NCBI GenBank assembly: GCA_016206405.1
Contig: JACQRQ010000276.1
Location: 1 to 5,078 of the forward strand
From: Elusimicrobiota bacterium
Lineage (GTDB): Bacteria; Elusimicrobiota; Elusimicrobia; O2-12-FULL-59-9
Direction: 5' to 3'
Length of the DNA stretch: 5,078 nucleotides
Shown piece after piece: positions 4,957 through 5,078 of this stretch. The translations under genes and the position numbers were made by a program. Position 1 is the stretch's first letter, and the number at the start of each line of letters is the position of its first letter. The notes beneath the pieces were generated by a model. The model was not told where the DNA came from. It ran no database searches and worked only from the letters and a program-made list of their open reading frames with translations.

Positions 4957-5078
4957 ATGCCTATTTTTGAAAAACCGCCGATTGAAACACTGGCCTTGGC
5001 CAAGGACCGCTGGACGCCGATCTATCTGGAGCACGGGCGGCTCGAAGTGGACGACTCCAGCATCAAATGGATCGGGGC
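4957..5078 (+). CDS. cas1: Probable CRISPR-associated Cas1, N-terminal 40 residues (3' end outside window)
   Basis: The frame opens at ATG 4957 and stays open to the window edge. An in-frame TGA at 4939-4941 rules out a longer N-terminus. A GAAGGA ribosome site at 4940-4945 lies 11 bases before the ATG. The peptide starts MPIFEKPPIETLALAKDRW and continues TPIYLEHGRLEVDDSSIKWI. The pattern KDR...YLEHGRLEVDDSSIKWIG is what I associate with the N-terminal beta-strand domain of Cas1, closest in style to the type I-E group (KDR...FLE.G.ldV.dga). Cas1 with Cas2 integrates new spacers into CRISPR arrays. The catalytic Glu/His/Asp residues lie in the unseen C-terminal domain, so neither activity nor subtype can be judged. 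Upstream there is no other cas gene, only the intron and its split target. The assignment rests on 40 residues and memory of the family, so it is tentative. Confidence 0.58.
   Translation, partial: MPIFEKPPIETLALAKDRWTPIYLEHGRLEVDDSSIKWIG

Overview
The window is GC-rich bacterial accessory DNA with no housekeeping genes. It holds decaying and intact ATPase genes of one poorly understood family, a complete group II intron, and remnants of small palindromic mobile elements. At the right edge is the start of a gene that looks like cas1. The taxon cannot be fixed from this much sequence. Codon use, the AAA_14/DUF4143 ATPases and the intron type would fit a Gram-negative environmental bacterium such as a proteobacterium or desulfobacterium, but that is inference.

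Layout. (1) 2-523 (+) is the C-terminal part of an AAA_14/DUF4143 ATPase running in from the left edge. (2) 524-789 has no recognisable gene. (3) 790-1152 (-) is an N-terminally truncated remnant of a second, more distant DUF4143 ATPase. (4) 1210-2382 (-) is an intact 390-residue ATPase of the same superfamily. Its start codon lies just downstream of a near-consensus sigma-70 promoter (TTGAAA-17 bp-TATAAT) embedded in a 14-bp inverted repeat. The spacing predicts a leaderless, operator-controlled transcript. (5) 2418-3034 is non-coding and full of short inverted repeats. It carries two copies of a 21-bp repeat of a kind I associate with REP/RAYT elements. (6) 3035-4908 (-) is a full-length group II intron. 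Its 5' GTGCG end, EBS1, maturase/reverse transcriptase ORF, domain V and domain VI with a branch-point A can all be located. (7) 4957-5078 (+) is the first 40 codons of a probable Cas1.

Joining the two exons after in-silico removal of the intron restores CTGGGGACA-CCATACTTAATTC. I recognise this as a recurrent intergenic motif found near REP-associated transposases. The same short interval then runs into one copy of the 21-bp repeat. The likely history is a small palindromic element next to cas1 that was later split by the intron. The ATPase cluster beside it shows repeated acquisition and decay of the same family. The genes do not form a single operon. The two clearest regulatory signals are the ATPase promoter/operator and the intron ribozyme.
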